From Bacteroidales bacterium (GTDB taxonomy: Bacteria; Bacteroidota; Bacteroidia; Bacteroidales; UBA4181), in contig JAISDP010000099.1 in assembly GCA_031264715.1 (NCBI GenBank), positions 1 to 5,207 of the forward strand: 5,207 bases of DNA. Direction: 5' to 3'. The position numbers and the translations under genes are program-made. Under the pieces are notes generated by a model. It worked only from the letters and a program-made list of their open reading frames with translations. It ran no database searches and had not been told where the DNA came from. Shown piece after piece: positions 1-5,207 of the stretch. The stretch's first letter is position 1; each line of letters begins with the position of its first letter.

Positions 1-116
1 TGATTCTAAAATTTTAAAAATGAATATAATATGAGATACATAAAAATAAAAAGCCGCTGTATAATATATTTGAAAAAATTGTTGAAAGGTGTTAAGGGGT
101 ATTTTTTGGAGTGTTT
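1..116. other. AT-rich intergenic DNA with no recognisable feature
   Basis: The sequence is strongly AT-rich with stops in all frames. A near -7 box, TATTTTTTG at 100-108, has one base too many and lacks a correctly spaced -33 partner. Nothing here can be assigned. Confidence 0.5.
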
Positions 117-133
117 TGACCCTGTCAGGGTCA
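117..133. repeat. 17-bp perfect palindrome, TGACCCTG-T-CAGGGTCA
   Basis: The arms 117-124 and 126-133 are exact reverse complements around a central T. A near copy lacking one C lies at 506-520, and half-copies (TGACCTGTCAG and its reverse complement) lie at 440-450 and 486-496. It therefore behaves as a dispersed repeat rather than a single operator. The first half overlaps a weak -33-like TTTG (115-118), so a regulatory role cannot be excluded, but nothing downstream looks like a real gene. Confidence 0.6.
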
Positions 134-190
134 TTGTAAATTATAATCATATTTAACAATCGGTTTGGAGGATCATCTATCATGAATGAA

Positions 191-368
191 TCATTGATAT
201 GGTATGTGCGCGGGCTATATCTTTCCCGTCAGGGAAAGCATATCAATAGAAAAATACGGCCACGCCACCGGATCAAAACCCCGTATGGGGTTCATATCAT
301 GAATCTCCTACGGAGATTTGTTGATGTTTTCTGCATTGATTCTATTGATATGAATGCCCTGACGGGCA
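191..368. repeat. Modular array of four short hairpins with AT-rich linkers
   Basis: Four perfect small hairpins follow one another: CTTTCCC/GGGAAAG (221-227/232-238, loop GTCA), AACCCC/GGGGTT (277-282/287-292, loop GTAT), AATCTCC/GGAGATT (302-308/312-318, loop TAC) and TGCCC/GGGCA (355-359/364-368, loop TGAC). The linkers carry ATTGATATG at 193-201 and 344-352, and its inverse CATATCAAT at 239-247. The 13-bp arms 239-251 and 340-352 are exact inverted repeats. The style matches hairpin repeats common in Bacteroidales intergenic DNA (recall, not searched). An open reading frame of 82 codons runs across it but is judged spurious. Confidence 0.6.
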
Positions 369-439
369 ACGTTTCATCATCCGGCAGCAATTCCGTCGGC
401 ATATCGGTAGAAGATGACATGTCGGGTTAATATTTCCAT

Positions 440-496
440 TGACCTGTCAGCAAAGACGCGATGCATCGCGTCTCTACAACGCAGCCTGACAGGTCA
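440..496. repeat. Nested palindrome: 20-bp palindrome inside 11-bp inverted repeat
   Basis: The outer arms TGACCTGTCAG (440-450) and CTGACAGGTCA (486-496) are exact reverse complements. Between them sits the perfect 20-bp palindrome AGACGCGATGCATCGCGTCT (454-473), followed by CTACAACGCAG. The inner palindrome with its CTACAA flank resembles a highly iterated palindrome that I recall from several bacterial phyla, notably cyanobacteria. Its left CTAC flank partner is missing here. The layout suggests one repeat inserted into, or built inside, another. A strong cruciform or RNA hairpin is expected. Confidence 0.65.
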
Positions 497-505
497 GCCG
501 CCAAC

Positions 506-520
506 GACCTGTCAGGGTCA
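506..520. repeat. Imperfect second copy of the GACCCTGTCAGGGTC palindrome
   Basis: GACCTGTCAGGGTCA here equals positions 118-133 with one C lost from the left arm. Together with the perfect copy it brackets a 404-bp stretch (117-520) that contains the hairpin array and the nested palindrome but no credible gene. Confidence 0.5.
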
Positions 521-572
521 ATAAGAATAATACTCCACCATCGTCAGAGTTGCCGACCCCGACGGCGTGAAA

Positions 573-665
573 GCCCTGAAAGGGCGTAATCAATAGCGCA
601 GGGCAACGCCCTGCGAAACGAAAAACATCATATTCACCAAGTCCTGTAAGGTAAGGGCGAAATCA
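573..665 (-). repeat. Composite hairpin repeat, copy L1
   Basis: Read on the plus strand, the order is: hairpin C (GCCCT/AGGGC, 573-577/581-585), an 11-nt linker, hairpin B (CGCAGGGC/GCCCTGCG, 597-604/608-615, loop AAC), a 24-nt AT-rich linker, then a degraded hairpin A (about 640-657) and GAAATCA. Positions 607-639 match 4433-4465 at 32 of 33 bases in direct orientation. The reverse complement of 573-613 matches 4629-4669 at 38 of 41 bases. Strand is given relative to copies R2 and R3. The element ends about 50 bp before the peptidase promoter. I see no coding capacity. Confidence 0.75.
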
Positions 666-714
666 ATTTTATCATCAACGCGACAATTTGGATTGCACCC
701 TATTATTTACAGAA

Positions 715-747
715 ATTTTCGAGGCGGCTAATAATTATGTAACTTTG
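715..747 (+). promoter_or_regulatory. Bacteroidota-type sigma-A promoter of the peptidase gene
   Basis: TAACTTTG (740-747) fits the Bacteroidota -7 box TAnnTTTG exactly. ATTTTCG (715-721) is an imperfect -33 TTTG box, and the roughly 18-bp gap between the two fits the known layout. Transcription would start near 753-756, giving a leader of only about 12-15 nt before the ATG at 768. That leader is AT-rich with no Shine-Dalgarno sequence, as is usual in this phylum. No operator is evident. Confidence 0.6.
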
Positions 748-767
748 CGCTTTCATTATTTTTAATC

Positions 768-2891
768 ATGAAGATAGTTAACATATTGGTATGGATAATG
801 GTTATATTATCCGGTTGTCAGTTAAAAACATCAAAGAATCAAATGAACCCGCCTAAAGCGCAAAAAATACCGGTTTCCCTCACCACCGCAGGACACGAAC
901 GCATCGATCATTATTTCTGGCTGAATGAGCGCGACAATCCCAAAGTGATTGCCTACCTCGAAGACGAGAATGTTTACGTGAAAGAGATGATGAGCGATAC
1001 GGAGAATTTCCGGGAACGGCTGTTTACCGAAATTACTTCGCGTATCAAGCAGGACGACCGGTCCGTACCGTATTTCAAAAACGGATACTTCTATTATTCC
1101 CGGTACGAGCAGGGTGGCGAATACCCGATTTTCTGCCGGCGCAAAGGCGCTATGGAAGCCCCCGAGGAAATCATGCTCAACGGCAACAAAATGGCGCACG
1201 GGCATGCCTATTTCCATATGGGCGGCTACGAGGTTAGTCCCGATAACCGTACGCTGGCCTATTGCGTGGATACCGTCGGCCGCCGGATTTACACCACCAT
1301 GTTCAAGGATTTACAAACAGGACGGTCGACCGGCGCCATCATCAGCGGCACTACCGGTTGCCTGGCTTGGGCAAATGACAACAAAACCCTCTTCTATACC
1401 CTGAAAAATCCCGAAACGCTGCGGTCGGAAAAAATGATGGCGCATGTGCTGGGCGGCAATCAACCCGACAGGCTGGTACACTACGAAGACGACGAGGCTT
1501 ACGAACTGGAAGCTTATCGCTCCAAATCCGACCGGCTGATCATCATGCTGGCGCACAGCAATACCTCTACCGAGTACCGTTTCCTTGATGCGGCCAACCC
1601 CGCGGGACCATTGCGTGTAGTGCAGCCGCGCGAAAAGGGACTGGAATACCAGCTGGCGCATTACCGGGATAAATTCTATATCGTCGCCAACGACCGCGCC
1701 AAAAACTTCCGCCTGGTAGAAACTACAGTCGACCAGCCTTCGAAAGAATACTGGAAGGAAGTGATCCCGCACCGCGAAGATGTTTTGCTCGAAGAAATTG
1801 AAGTATTCAAGGATTTCCTGGTAGTGACCGAACGCAAAAACGGGTTGGCGCAGTTGCGCATACGCCCAATGAATGGCGCCGAAGAGCATTACCTCGATTT
1901 TGGCGAAGAAGCGTATACGGCTTACATATCGTACAATCCGTCGTTCGACACCGAACAGTTGAGGTTCTCGTACAGTTCGCTCACCACGCCGCAGTCCACC
2001 TTCGATTATAACATGCGCACGCACGAAAAAACGCTCCTCAAGCAGCAGGAAATTGTAGGCGGTTTCAATCCTGGCGATTATATGTCCAGGCGGCTATATG
2101 CCTGTGGAGAGGACGGGAAAAAAATCCCCGTTTCGCTGGTATACCGTAAGGATACAGAACTCGGCGGGCATACGCCGCTCCTGCTCTACGGCTACGGTTC
2201 GTACGGTGTGAATGTCGATCCTGCCTTCAGCGTGGCGCGTATCAGTCTGCTCGACCGCGGCTTCGTGTTTGCCATTGCCCATATCCGTGGCGGACAGACG
2301 CTTGGGCGCGAATGGTACGAAGACGGCAAGCTGTTGAACAAATGCAACACATTTAAAGATTTCATTGCTTGCGCCGAATACCTCATCGCCGAAAAATATA
2401 CCGATAAGAATCATCTTTGCGCGACGGGCGGCAGCGCCGGCGGCCTGCTGATGGGCGCTGTGGTAAACATGCGCCCCGACCTGTTCAAAGCCGTTATTGC
2501 CGCAGTACCTTTCGTAGATGTCATCACTACCATGAGCGACAAATCGATACCGCTCACCATAGGCGAATATGACGAATGGGGCAATCCCGACGACGAAACG
2601 TATTACCGGTACATGGTCTCGTACTCGCCCTACGACAATGTGGGCGCACAAGCTTATCCCAACATGCTGGTGACCGCCGGCCTGCACGATTCGCAGGTAC
2701 AGTACTGGGAGCCGGCCAAGTGGGTAGCCAAAATGCGCGATATGAAAACCGGCGACAACCTGTTGCTGCTGCATACCAACATGGATGCCGGCCACGGGGG
2801 CGCTTCGGGGCGCTTTGAGCAATATCGCGAAACCGCGCTCGAATATGCTTTCCTTTGTAAAATAGCAAGTCCCGCGCTCATCAAAAATTAA
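768..2891 (+). CDS. ptrB: Oligopeptidase B-like S9A serine peptidase, lipoprotein
   Basis: This 707-residue protein belongs to the prolyl oligopeptidase family, oligopeptidase B branch (protease II), which cuts short peptides after Arg or Lys. The N-terminus has a short lipoprotein signal: Lys2, a hydrophobic stretch 3-14, and lipobox LSGC with Cys17, so the mature enzyme is probably lipid-anchored in the envelope, facing the periplasm. I see no clear acidic surface-export signal after Cys17 (QLKTSKNQ follows). The N-terminal S9 region opens with the ERIDHYFWL motif (45-53) and the beta-propeller runs to about 440. The alpha/beta hydrolase domain follows, with the YGYGSYG loop (474-480), the nucleophile in GGSAGG (Ser556), Asp641 in GLHDSQVQYWEP and His676 in DAGHGG; the triad is complete. 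Acidic residues of GEYDEWGNP (Glu600, Asp602) sit where the family binds basic P1 side chains. Length is normal for the family plus the signal. A good promoter precedes it and pyruvate kinase follows 79 bp later. Family assignment is secure; substrate specificity and location are inferred. Confidence 0.92.
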   Translation: MKIVNILVWIMVILSGCQLKTSKNQMNPPKAQKIPVSLTTAGHERIDHYFWLNERDNPKVIAYLEDENVYVKEMMSDTENFRERLFTEITSRIKQDDRSVPYFKNGYFYYSRYEQGGEYPIFCRRKGAMEAPEEIMLNGNKMAHGHAYFHMGGYEVSPDNRTLAYCVDTVGRRIYTTMFKDLQTGRSTGAIISGTTGCLAWANDNKTLFYTLKNPETLRSEKMMAHVLGGNQPDRLVHYEDDEAYELEAYRSKSDRLIIMLAHSNTSTEYRFLDAANPAGPLRVVQPREKGLEYQLAHYRDKFYIVANDRAKNFRLVETTVDQPSKEYWKEVIPHREDVLLEEIEVFKDFLVVTERKNGLAQLRIRPMNGAEEHYLDFGEEAYTAYISYNPSFDTEQLRFSYSSLTTPQSTFDYNMRTHEKTLLKQQEIVGGFNPGDYMSRRLYACGEDGKKIPVSLVYRKDTELGGHTPLLLYGYGSYGVNVDPAFSVARISLLDRGFVFAIAHIRGGQTLGREWYEDGKLLNKCNTFKDFIACAEYLIAEKYTDKNHLCATGGSAGGLLMGAVVNMRPDLFKAVIAAVPFVDVITTMSDKSIPLTIGEYDEWGNPDDETYYRYMVSYSPYDNVGAQAYPNMLVTAGLHDSQVQYWEPAKWVAKMRDMKTGDNLLLLHTNMDAGHGGASGRFEQYRETALEYAFLCKIASPALIKN

Positions 2892-2970
2892 AAACCGGGC
2901 GTGCAAATCAAAACTTGGCATACTTAGCCTGCAATCTCAACGAAGTTAATCATCAATCATCAAAAATTAA
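2892..2970 (+). other. 79-bp intergenic gap between peptidase and pyruvate kinase genes
   Basis: I see no TAnnTTTG box with a properly spaced upstream TTTG, and no hairpin with a U-tract. The last 25 bases before the pyk ATG are AT-rich with a small direct repeat ATCATCAATCATCA (2949-2962), consistent with Bacteroidota translation starts lacking a Shine-Dalgarno sequence. Read-through from the peptidase gene is the simplest reading, but a divergent pyk promoter here is possible. Confidence 0.4.
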
Positions 2971-4389
2971 ATGAGTCACACAAAAGTTATTGCCACCATT
3001 GGGCCGGCATCATCATCAAAAGAAGTGCTCCGCGAACTGTTCGCCGCCGGTATCAATGTCTGCCGCCTTAATTTCTCGCACGGCACGCACGAGGATCACC
3101 GCCAAAGCATTCAGAATATCATCGAACTGAACCAGGAGATGCGTACCAATGTCACCATCCTGGCCGATCTGCAAGGTCCGAAGCTTCGTATCGGCGATGT
3201 CGAGAATGATGCTGTTGTATTGCAGGATGGACAAATGATAGACCTGGTAACTGCCGAAAGCCTCGGTACAGATAAACAGTTGCATGTCAGTTATCCTGAT
3301 TTTGCCAAAGATGTGAAAGCCGGTGAAGCGGTATTGATCGACGATGGAAAGGTCAAGCTCGAAGTGCTGAAAACCAATAAGAAGAACAGGATCACTGCCA
3401 GGGTGATCTATGGCGGGATGGTAACCTCGAAAAAGGGCATAAACCTGCCCGATACCAGGTTATCGTTGCCCAGCCTTACCGGGAAGGACCTTGCCGATGC
3501 CGCGTTTGCCCTTGATTACAATGTCGACTGGATCGCCTTGTCGTTTGTCCGCTCAGCCGACGATTTGTTGCCCCTGCGCGACCTGTTGCGATCGAAAAAG
3601 AAATTTGCCCGTATCATAGCCAAGATTGAGAAACCCGAAGCGATCGACAATATCGATGCCATCATCGACGCATCCAACGGCGTCATGGTGGCTCGTGGCG
3701 ACCTGGGTGTGGAAGTGCCGTTCGACCGCGTACCGATGCTCCAGAAAATGATTGTCGGGAAATGCATCACGCAAGCCAAGCCGGTAGTGATTGCCACGCA
3801 GATGCTCGAAAGCATGATCACAAGTTTCCGGCCTACCCGCGCCGAAGCCAATGATGTGGCTAACGCCGTCCTCGATGGCGTCGACGCCGTGATGCTCAGC
3901 GCCGAAACAGCTAACGGCAAGTACCCTGTGGAAACTGTCAAAGCCATGCGCCAAATCATCGACTGGACAGAAACACACGGATTCCAGTACAACCGCGAAA
4001 CGTTGCCCGACATTTATGGCCGTACCTTCCTTCCCGATTCCATTTGCCTGAATGCCTGTCGAATGGCCGACCAGGCAAATGCCAAGGCTATCGTTATCTT
4101 CACCTTTTCGGGTTATACGGCCATGCGCATATCAAGCCACCGTCCCCAGGCCGAAACCTTTGTGTTCACTCGCAATAAAGCGCTGGTGCGTAAAATGGCG
4201 CTCATCTGGGGCGCGCACGCCTATCATTCCGAAGAGACCGACAATATTGACGAAGCTATCGAGCAATCCATGGCCAACCTCAAGGAACGCGGCTACATCC
4301 AAAAGGGTGATGTTGTGGTACATGTCGGCAGTACGCCTTTCGAAGAAAAGGGACAAACGAATATGATTAAATTATCATACGCAAGTTAA
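2971..4389 (+). CDS. pyk: Pyruvate kinase
   Basis: This is the cytoplasmic enzyme that transfers phosphate from phosphoenolpyruvate to ADP, giving pyruvate and ATP in the last step of glycolysis. The 472-residue length is typical of the short bacterial form, with no extra C-terminal PEP-utilizer domain. The N-terminal part of the barrel has KVIATIGPAS (5-14) and CRLNFSHG (31-38, Arg32 and Asn34 at the active site). ADLQGPKLRIG (65-75) leads into the B domain (about 72-167). The signature IIAKIEKPEAI (215-225) supplies catalytic Lys218 and metal ligand Glu220. MVARGDLGVEVP (239-250) gives Asp244, and ATQMLESM (275-282) gives Thr276. LSAETANGKYPVE (309-321) closes the barrel. The C-terminal domain, about 345-472, ends in the usual VVVHVGSTPF stretch. 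All key residues are present and the frame is intact. The ATG at 2971 gives the canonical short N-terminus. It is probably transcribed with the upstream peptidase gene. Confidence 0.97.
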   Translation: MSHTKVIATIGPASSSKEVLRELFAAGINVCRLNFSHGTHEDHRQSIQNIIELNQEMRTNVTILADLQGPKLRIGDVENDAVVLQDGQMIDLVTAESLGTDKQLHVSYPDFAKDVKAGEAVLIDDGKVKLEVLKTNKKNRITARVIYGGMVTSKKGINLPDTRLSLPSLTGKDLADAAFALDYNVDWIALSFVRSADDLLPLRDLLRSKKKFARIIAKIEKPEAIDNIDAIIDASNGVMVARGDLGVEVPFDRVPMLQKMIVGKCITQAKPVVIATQMLESMITSFRPTRAEANDVANAVLDGVDAVMLSAETANGKYPVETVKAMRQIIDWTETHGFQYNRETLPDIYGRTFLPDSICLNACRMADQANAKAIVIFTFSGYTAMRISSHRPQAETFVFTRNKALVRKMALIWGAHAYHSEETDNIDEAIEQSMANLKERGYIQKGDVVVHVGSTPFEEKGQTNMIKLSYAS

Positions 4390-4409
4390 CCGCATCATTG
4401 AGCAAGGTA

Positions 4410-4429
4410 GTGTTTTCCCGGAAAACCAC
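4410..4429 (+). terminator. Weak hairpin after pyk, possible terminator
   Basis: GTGTTTTCC (4410-4418) can pair with GGAAAACCAC (4420-4429) if one C bulges. The real loop is CCG, and the hairpin starts 21 nt after the pyk stop. There is no U-tract behind it, so it is not a standard intrinsic terminator. It may help stop or protect the pyk transcript, perhaps with the GC-rich repeat hairpins immediately downstream. Confidence 0.3.
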
Positions 4430-4431
4430 AG

Positions 4432-4496
4432 GCGCCCTGCGAAACGAAACACATCATATTCACCAGGGCCCTGAAAGGCCTGAAAGGGCGTAATCA
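4432..4496 (-). repeat. Composite hairpin repeat, partial copy R1
   Basis: This copy has the same orientation as L1. It begins with the right arm of hairpin B only (GCGCCCTGC, 4432-4440) and continues through the AT-rich linker, 4433-4465 matching 607-639 at 32 of 33 bases. Hairpin A follows with outer arms GCCCT (4468-4472) and AGGGC (4485-4489) and a tandem duplication of the 9-mer CCTGAAAGG (4470-4478 and 4479-4487). It ends with GTAATCA (4490-4496). Confidence 0.7.
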
Positions 4497-4509
4497 AATG
4501 AAATATATC

Positions 4510-4604
4510 TGATTACGCCCCGTTGGGGCTTGGTATGAATGTGTTTGCTGCGGCACAGGGCGTTGCCCTGTGCTAATGATATCGCTCTTTCAGAGCTATT
4601 TACA
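4510..4604 (+). repeat. Composite hairpin repeat, inverted copy R2
   Basis: R2 is opposite in orientation to R1 and L1. In order it has TGATTAC, hairpin A (GCCCC/GGGGC, 4517-4521/4525-4529, loop GTT), an AT-rich linker containing TTGGTATGAATG (4530-4541), hairpin B (GCACAGGGC/GCCCTGTGC, 4553-4561/4565-4573, loop GTT), and hairpin C (GCTCT/AGAGC, 4584-4588/4592-4596, loop TTC). It starts with the inverse of the end of R1: 4486-4496 and 4510-4520 are exact 11-bp inverted repeats. Confidence 0.7.
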
Positions 4605-4628
4605 ATTACCATAATCTTCCGACCATGA

Positions 4629-4677
4629 CAGGGCGTTGCCCTGCGTTATTGATTACGCTCTTTCAGAGCTTATTACA
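4629..4677 (+). repeat. Composite hairpin repeat, partial copy R3 (B and C hairpins)
   Basis: Hairpin B (CAGGGC/GCCCTG, 4629-4634/4638-4643) and hairpin C (GCTCT/AGAGC, 4657-4661/4665-4669) are separated by a 13-nt linker. The 49 bases match 4556-4604 of R2 at 42 positions with no gaps, so R2 and R3 are tandem partial copies 24 bp apart. It lies just beyond the stop codon (4689-4691, minus strand) of the regulator remnant and could act as a bidirectional end-of-transcript structure. Confidence 0.7.
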
Positions 4678-4688
4678 GAACCGTTACT

Positions 4689-5033
4689 TCACTCCAGCCC
4701 GTATCTCTTCATTTTATTAAATAATGTTTTCCTGCTGATACCCATATATTGGGCAGTATCGGTTTTACTAAACCTGCAATGTTCCAACGCTTTCACAATC
4801 CTGTCCCGTTCTGCGTCGTCCCTGTGGCTGTTTATCCGTACGGGAAGGTCTCCCGGTTGAATTATCCCCGTTTTGCAGACAATCATGGCGCTTTGTACGG
4901 CATTTTCCAAATCGCGGACGTTGCCCGGCCACGTATGGCATAAAACTGCAAGCGCCTCGCTTGAGCATCCGGTTATCCCGGTACGGAGCGCATCATTGTG
5001 CTTTTTGATGAAATGATCGACCAACAGGGGGAA
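4689..5033 (-). pseudogene. C-terminal remnant of NtrC-type sigma-54 response regulator
   Basis: The minus strand encodes the tail of a sigma-54-dependent activator. It starts at PLLVDHFIKKHN (about 4998-5033), which in intact relatives follows the AAA+ core, then WPGNVRDLENAV (about 4896-4931, sensor II region with its Arg), then a Fis-type helix-turn-helix (residues RDRIVKAL to KRYGLE, about 4692-4802, including the recognition segment MGISRKTLFNKMKRYG). It ends at TGA 4689-4691. The receiver domain, Walker A and B motifs and the GAFTGA loop are absent. Reading upstream in frame gives a short poor match and then a stop at 5073-5075. The only in-frame start is a TTG at 5022-5024, with no support. 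If expressed, the piece could bind DNA but could not activate sigma-54 RNA polymerase. The family is clear; loss of function is inferred from the missing domains. Confidence 0.8.
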
Positions 5034-5185
5034 ATACGGGTTATAATGGACGAGATTAATAAAGTTTTGTCTTTAATGGTGTTTAACGCGCGATTAAAGT
5101 CAAAAAATACCTGACGGTAATCGTAATTGACCTTTCGGGTATGCAATAAGGGTTTCATTTGGGTAATTACATTAAGGAGTATTTT
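5034..5185 (-). pseudogene. Possible histidine kinase linker fragment, fused out of frame to the regulator
   Basis: In a different minus-strand frame, bounded upstream by a stop at 5186-5188, the translation includes KPLLHTRKVNYDYRQVFFDF and then NRALNTIKDKTLLISSIITR. It resembles the stretch after the last membrane helix of multi-helix sensor kinases, where an RK-x-YDYR-x-hydrophobic-DF segment leads into a GAF-like domain. After ITRIS the similarity stops, and the same DNA continues as the regulator in another frame. The junction is near 5030-5038. A kinase gene directly upstream of its NtrC-type regulator is a common arrangement, which supports the reading. The assignment rests on pattern memory of the family and covers only about 50 residues, so confidence is moderate to low. 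Confidence 0.4.
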
Positions 5186-5207
5186 TCACGGAATCCCTCC
5201 TTTGTTA

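Noticed and set aside
137..144. Possible -7 box TAAATTAT 18 bp after TTTG (115-118)
   Set aside because: It misses the conserved final TG of TAnnTTTG and no credible gene follows.
182..430. 82-codon plus-strand reading frame preceded by GGAGG (167-171)
   Set aside because: It runs through four hairpins and their linkers, the product has no recognisable domain, and Shine-Dalgarno sites are little used in this phylum. It is better explained as repeat DNA that happens to be open.
1311..2024. Long minus-strand reading frame opposite the peptidase gene
   Set aside because: It is the antisense shadow of a well-supported gene; its translation has no family features.
2094..2921. 275-codon minus-strand frame over the peptidase 3' end
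   Set aside because: It overlaps the catalytic domain of the S9A enzyme in antisense and is an artefact of that gene's GC-rich third positions.
3516..4013. Minus-strand frames opposite pyruvate kinase
   Set aside because: They are shadows of the pyk coding sequence with no independent start signals or domains.
573..4677. CRISPR-like array
   Set aside because: Repeat copies are few, change orientation and have no uniform spacers.
4636..4860. Plus-strand frame of 74 codons over the repeat and regulator tail
   Set aside because: The minus strand here encodes a clear Fis-type helix-turn-helix; the plus frame has no such support.
5174..5202. AAGGAG/CTCCTT inverted repeat near the right end
   Set aside because: Six base pairs across a 17-nt loop is expected by chance.

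Overview
The window looks like a chromosomal piece from a member of the Bacteroidota, most likely Bacteroidales. Three things point there. The promoter in front of the first gene has the TAnnTTTG -7 box of that phylum. Both intact genes start after AT-rich leaders with no strong Shine-Dalgarno sequence. The intergenic DNA is full of short GC-rich hairpins joined by AT-rich linkers, a style I know from Bacteroidales intergenic repeats. The species cannot be named from the sequence alone.

Layout: positions 1-767 hold no gene I can defend. They start AT-rich (1-116) and then carry a mosaic of palindromes and hairpin repeats (117-665), followed by a promoter (about 715-747). Next come two intact plus-strand genes. 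The first (768-2891) is a lipoprotein oligopeptidase B-type serine peptidase of family S9A. The second, 79 bp downstream (2971-4389), is pyruvate kinase. They may be co-transcribed, since I see no convincing promoter in the gap, but they have no known functional link: one degrades peptides in the cell envelope and the other makes ATP at the end of glycolysis.

Positions 4390-4688 contain further copies of the hairpin repeat found at 573-665, some direct and some inverted. Paired copies differ by compensatory changes in their stems, so the fold appears to be conserved. Positions 4689-5185, on the minus strand, look like the wreck of a two-component regulatory locus. A short piece resembling the linker region of a membrane histidine kinase is joined, out of frame, to the last part of an NtrC-type sigma-54 response regulator. 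The kinase core, the receiver and most of the AAA+ domain are missing.

I find no CRISPR array, tRNA, rRNA, transposase or defence system. The most interesting content is the structured repeat family and the fused regulatory remnant, not a complete new system.
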